Below are positions 60,861 through 64,000 of a DNA stretch of 64,000 nt, piece after piece; the stretch's first letter is position 1; each line of letters begins with the position of its first letter. Origin of the DNA: Blautia hominis (GTDB lineage Bacteria; Bacillota; Clostridia; Lachnospirales; Lachnospiraceae). The position numbers were made by a program, and so were the translations under genes. The notes under the pieces were generated by a model that was not told where the DNA came from, did no database searches, and saw only the letters and a list, made by a program, of their open reading frames with translations. Location of the stretch: contig NQOF01000011.1 in assembly GCA_002270465.1 (NCBI GenBank), forward strand, positions 47,438 to 111,437. The letters are read 5' to 3'.

Positions 60861-62043
60861 CTTCAAGTGTCATCCCCGCCTTTTCTAATTTTTCTCTGTG
60901 TCTCAGTTTTCCTTTCTGCACAAGGCCCCTTTCCTCCTCGTACAGAAACAGTGGATTCAAAAGTATTTCCCCGTCCTCCATCCCGTCTATCTCACAGATT
61001 TCCAGGATCCTGCGGCTTTTGTCCCTGAGCCGTCCCAAATGTATAAATATATCAAACCCCGCTGCTATCTGTCTCCTGATCGCCGGAAGGGGAAGGTTGA
61101 TCCCCATGAGAACCAGGGTCTCCAGCCTTGTTATCATGTCCGTGCAGCTGTTTGCATGAATGGTGGACATACTGCCCTCTGCTCCCACATTGACGGCCTG
61201 CAGCAGCTCCTCCGCGTCACTTCTCACCTCCCCCACAATAATTCTGTCCGGCCGCATCCTCAAAGCAGTCTTTAATAAATCAGCCATGGTGATCTCCTGT
61301 GATTCTTCTATATTGGCTGCCCTGCACTCCAGTCTCACCAGATTGGGGATCCCCTGTATCTGAAGCTCTGCGTTATCCTCTATGGTTATGATTCTCTCAT
61401 CCTGGGGAATGAACGCGGACAATGCGTTCAGCATGGTGGTCTTGCCCGCTCCGGTCCCTCCTCCGATGAGGATGGTATACTTGGCGCGCACCAGAGGGAG
61501 CAGCAGTCCAAGCGCCTCCTCCGTCACACTCCCTAAGGAGAGCAGCCGCTCCATGGTGACCGGTTCTTTTGGGAATTGGCGTATGGTGAGTATAGGGCCG
61601 TTCAGTGCCGCAGGGGCTATGACAGCATTGACCCTGGAACCGTTCTCCAGTCTGGCATCAACAATGGGATGCAGGGTATTGATCACCCGGTTGCATCTTC
61701 CGGCAATCTGCTGGATCACGTCATCCAGCTTTTCCGGGGATGTAAAATGCTTTTCCCAGGGGGAGATCCTGCCCTCCCGCTCCACAAAAATATGCTGCCA
61801 CCCATTCACCATGATCTCCGTAACACCGGAATCCTCCAAAAGCTCCTGCAGCACATCCAATTTGCGGATGGAACTAAATAATTCCCGGCGCAGTGCGCTT
61901 TTCTGCCCCAGATTCAGTCCAAGTCTTCTTCCCTCCTCCATGAGCAGACGGTCAATAAGCTCCATCACCTCCTCATCCGTGCTCTCCCACATACTGTCCA
62001 GCCGTTCCATCAGGCTGTTCCTAAGTTCTGAAAATACCTCCAT
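60850..62043 (-). CDS. tadA: TadA/CpaF secretion ATPase
   Basis: A 397-residue hexameric ATPase for pilus assembly. Conserved N-terminal block LLEDSGVTEIMVNGWQHIFVEREGRI; Walker A GGGTGAGKTTMLN near 195; Asp-box IITIEDNAELQI; Walker B RPDRIIVGEVRSDAEELL; His-box STIHANS. The start at 62043 overlaps tadZ by 23 bp; the ATG at 62010, with AGGA upstream, is an alternative. Confidence 0.94.
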   Translation of the reverse strand: MEVFSELRNSLMERLDSMWESTDEEVMELIDRLLMEEGRRLGLNLGQKSALRRELFSSIRKLDVLQELLEDSGVTEIMVNGWQHIFVEREGRISPWEKHFTSPEKLDDVIQQIAGRCNRVINTLHPIVDARLENGSRVNAVIAPAALNGPILTIRQFPKEPVTMERLLSLGSVTEEALGLLLPLVRAKYTILIGGGTGAGKTTMLNALSAFIPQDERIITIEDNAELQIQGIPNLVRLECRAANIEESQEITMADLLKTALRMRPDRIIVGEVRSDAEELLQAVNVGAEGSMSTIHANSCTDMITRLETLVLMGINLPLPAIRRQIAAGFDIFIHLGRLRDKSRRILEICEIDGMEDGEILLNPLFLYEEERGLVQKGKLRHREKLEKAGMTLEDGL

Positions 62044-63034
62044 CCTGCACCAGCTTTCTCACATGATCCCCAAATCTGCCGACAGTCAGGCACTCCGGCC
62101 ACGGCATCTCCCCCTGGGGAGCCACTGTCGGAAGAATGAGCTTCTCCGTCTTTTTCAACACATCTTCCCGCCCCGTACTTCCAAGCCAGGCCTCATACTG
62201 TGCCAGCTTTGCCTCTGAAACCCGGTCCTGGCGGACAGGCATATAAATCTTGCTGCATGCATCAAACAGTACAGACGCCTGGGTGATCCCCCCACCGAAA
62301 TCCAGAATGACCACCTGATACCCACTGTAAAGCCTCAGTTCCTCCAACAGTGCGCTCCATTCCTCCCCGGTAATCTGTTCCACATCCTCCGGTGTGATGA
62401 CCGGGGGCACATACGAAAGCCCTCCGGCCTCACGCACCATAGCTGCAAGCTGCACTGCCGGCTGTCCCTTCTTCTGCCGGATATAGTAAAACAGATCTCC
62501 CAGATTCCTCTCAAACCCGCAGGAGAACAATTGCTCAAAACCGGAATACGGTTCCAGGTTTAAGAATAGCACAGAATACCTTCTTGCAAGGAACTGCCCC
62601 AGGGCCAGCGCAAGGGAAGTCTTCCCCACACGTCCAAGAGGAGAATAGACTCCCAGAACATGCATTGTCCTTTTGGCAGCCGCACCCCTCCCCTCTTCCC
62701 GGGCTTCCTCCCCGTAGAGGGCTGTCACCTCCTGCATGATCTTTTCGCAGGACTGGTATTTCAGCACAGCAGGGAGTTCTTCCGGCACTGTGCCCTTCTC
62801 CTCGTCTAAAACCACAAGCTTCTTCACAGGCAGGCTGCTGATCGCAGGACACATGGTCCCCTCTGCCACCAGCAGCAGCTCCACAGGATTTGTCTGTACA
62901 TAATCGCAGACTTTATCCGCTCCGGTAAAAGCTATAAACTCAAAAGGGTAATGTCCCTTTCTCTCCAGCCATGCGGTGAAGCTGCAGGCATAAGACGCCT
63001 CCTCATCACAGACTGCCAACACTTTTTTTCTCAA
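62021..63034 (-). CDS. tadZ: TadZ/CpaE-like localisation ATPase
   Basis: A 337-residue protein. A degenerate receiver-like N-terminal domain (RKKVLAVCDEEASYACSFTAWLER) is followed by a ParA/MinD-type domain (GVYSPLGRVGKTSLALALG; VVILDFGGG). It places the Tad machine at a cell site. The TTG start at 63034 is supported by GGGAGG six bases upstream and overlaps the peptidase TGA; an ATG at 63148 inside that gene is unlikely. Confidence 0.85.
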   Translation of the reverse strand: MRKKVLAVCDEEASYACSFTAWLERKGHYPFEFIAFTGADKVCDYVQTNPVELLLVAEGTMCPAISSLPVKKLVVLDEEKGTVPEELPAVLKYQSCEKIMQEVTALYGEEAREEGRGAAAKRTMHVLGVYSPLGRVGKTSLALALGQFLARRYSVLFLNLEPYSGFEQLFSCGFERNLGDLFYYIRQKKGQPAVQLAAMVREAGGLSYVPPVITPEDVEQITGEEWSALLEELRLYSGYQVVILDFGGGITQASVLFDACSKIYMPVRQDRVSEAKLAQYEAWLGSTGREDVLKKTEKLILPTVAPQGEMPWPECLTVGRFGDHVRKLVQDGGIFRT

Positions 63035-63540
63035 CAAAAACCTCCCGCATACAGCATGATTCCCAGAAGTATGGGCACGGTAAAATGCAGATTCTCCGCC
63101 TGTGCTCCCTGTTTCCCATAGGGAATAGGACAATTCTCCTCTTTGCAAACTTTCAGATAATGGAAAAAATAAGAAAAACGTTCCCGCAGATTCCCGCAGG
63201 AAATAAGAAATGCCAAAGAAAGTACAGCGCCCAGGATAAAGGCGCAGAACATCCCTTTCAGGATACCGGAAACACCCAGGATTCCGCCGAGTACAGCCAT
63301 AAGCTTAATGTCACCTGCCCCCATCATGCGAAAACAGAACAACGGAAACAGCAGCAGCAGCGGCAAAAACACACCGCCCAAAAACAGCGGCATCCCTCCT
63401 GCGCCGTGTGACAGCCCCTGGTACCCGGCGCCTGCCGCAAGCCCCAGGAGGATCCATTTGTTAGGCACTTTTTCCAGGAACAGATCGGTGCAGACCGCCC
63501 CGGCGGAAAAAAACAGTGCCATACCTGTCGCTAAAGACAT
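63031..63540 (-). CDS. A24 prepilin peptidase (Tad type)
   Basis: A 169-residue membrane aspartic protease with about six helices. Catalytic Asp are in VCTDLFLEKVPNKW (near residue 20) and MGAGDIKLMAVLGG (near 80). It lacks the Cys-rich methylase domain of PilD, as is usual for TadV/CpaA. It cleaves Flp and TadE-like leaders. The ATG at 63540 with AGGGG at 7 bases is preferred to GTG at 63558. It is the first gene of the operon. Confidence 0.9.
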   Translation of the reverse strand: MSLATGMALFFSAGAVCTDLFLEKVPNKWILLGLAAGAGYQGLSHGAGGMPLFLGGVFLPLLLLFPLFCFRMMGAGDIKLMAVLGGILGVSGILKGMFCAFILGAVLSLAFLISCGNLRERFSYFFHYLKVCKEENCPIPYGKQGAQAENLHFTVPILLGIMLYAGGFC

Positions 63541-64000
63541 AAAAACACCCCTCTTCACTCTTTACTTTTCAAGACCCCCGCCCGGCATCACTGCTGAACC
63601 TCACATACCGCACCTCCTGCAGAGGTGAGATCATCTTTGTCTTATTACCAAATCTACATGGAATTCATTTGCCGAACGGCTGATCAAAAACAGAAATGCC
63701 AACTTCTAAGTATAAGATGCAAACTCAAAGTGGCTGCAGCAGTCTTGCTGCTGTTGAAGATGATTATATACTTCCCGGCACGACTTGTCCATAGAAAAAA
63801 TCACCAAAACGACTTTTTGGCAACCCTTCACAAAATTACTATTTGCAATAACGGTCATTTTCAGTTAAAATAGTACCTGTCTTTTGAAGTTGAGGTAAAA
63901 AAATAGTGCTAAGCCATAGGTTAGAACCTATGACTTAGCATTTTATTTATATCTTCATTTCCGAGAAAATAAGATGTTAATGGTAATCCTGTCAGAGAAG
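63541..64000. other. 460-bp region upstream of the Tad operon
   Basis: It holds the presumed Tad operon promoter but no clear TTGACA/TATAAT pair that I can assign. No gene is supported; open frames here lack ribosome sites and family features. A large hairpin lies at 63907-63940. Confidence 0.6.
63907..63940. terminator. Bidirectional terminator hairpin
   Basis: A 16-bp stem (63907-63922 with 63925-63940), one mismatch and a 2-base loop. TTTTATTT follows on the plus strand and a long T-run on the minus strand. It separates the Tad operon from whatever lies beyond the window edge. Confidence 0.8.

Overview
The window looks like a chromosomal piece of a gut-type Gram-positive anaerobe of the Lachnospiraceae (Blautia-like). 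Reasons: strong AGGAGG-type ribosome sites, a secretin-free Tad/Flp pilus set, class C sortases and SpaA-type pilins, an oxygen-sensitive molybdenum/flavin/iron-sulfur operon, and many Clostridia-specific families (DUF6483, DUF6171, DUF6147, DUF6382, DUF5702). The genus is inference from gene content. No rRNA, tRNA or CRISPR array was seen.

Layout. (1) 0.2-2.7 kb, minus strand: MTA/SAH nucleosidase, a DHDPS-family aldolase and a small unknown gene, with two short MITE-like repeats. (2) 2.8-15.2 kb, plus strand: a tight ten-gene operon headed by a molybdenum aldehyde oxidoreductase. It continues with a flavin/Fe-S electron-transfer protein, a zinc-ribbon protein, a methyltransferase, a C-GCAxxG-C-C protein, a MocA-like cytidylyltransferase fused to an HD domain, a cysteine-desulfurase-like enzyme, a radical SAM protein with a long Cys-heptad repeat, an adenylate-forming CoA ligase and a histidine phosphatase. 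It matches the Trs / DVU_1551-1559 type locus and looks like an enzyme with its private maturation pathway. An 18-bp x 14 tandem repeat follows it, then an IlvD/Edd dehydratase. (3) 17.4-34.4 kb, minus strand, visibly more AT-rich: a large surface-fibre locus. It has a BTAD regulator with a degenerate GGDEF-like tail, three paralogous small proteins of an unnamed family (xNATWQGxVxW), a 1600-residue VWA tip adhesin, a SpaA-type major pilin, two class C sortases, a DUF7601-like pilin, two TasA-like proteins, two more anchored surface proteins, a SipW-type signal peptidase and an orphan type IV prepilin-like protein. Two promoters share an identical direct-repeat operator, which suggests a regulon. 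(4) 35-54 kb: mixed housekeeping and regulation. This part has an Rpn nuclease, a TSCPD protein, an SLC13 permease, an ABC-2 exporter divergent from a NarL-type two-component system, PadR/DUF1700 with a truncated third gene, glnA with a beta-CASP nuclease, a sigma factor and DUF4367 gene separated by murG, a HIT protein, an orphan histidine kinase and a rhomboid protease. (5) 54-63.5 kb, minus strand: a complete Gram-positive Tad/Flp pilus operon (prepilin peptidase, TadZ, TadA, TadB, TadC, Flp, DUF5702, TadE-like, second A24 peptidase, TadE-like, FHA protein).

The two surface-fibre systems (sortase/SipW and Tad) and the Mo-enzyme maturation operon are the most distinctive content. The least explained parts are the NATWQG small-protein family with its shared operator and the Cys-heptad array in the radical SAM protein. 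All family names come from reading the translations and from memory; no database search was run.
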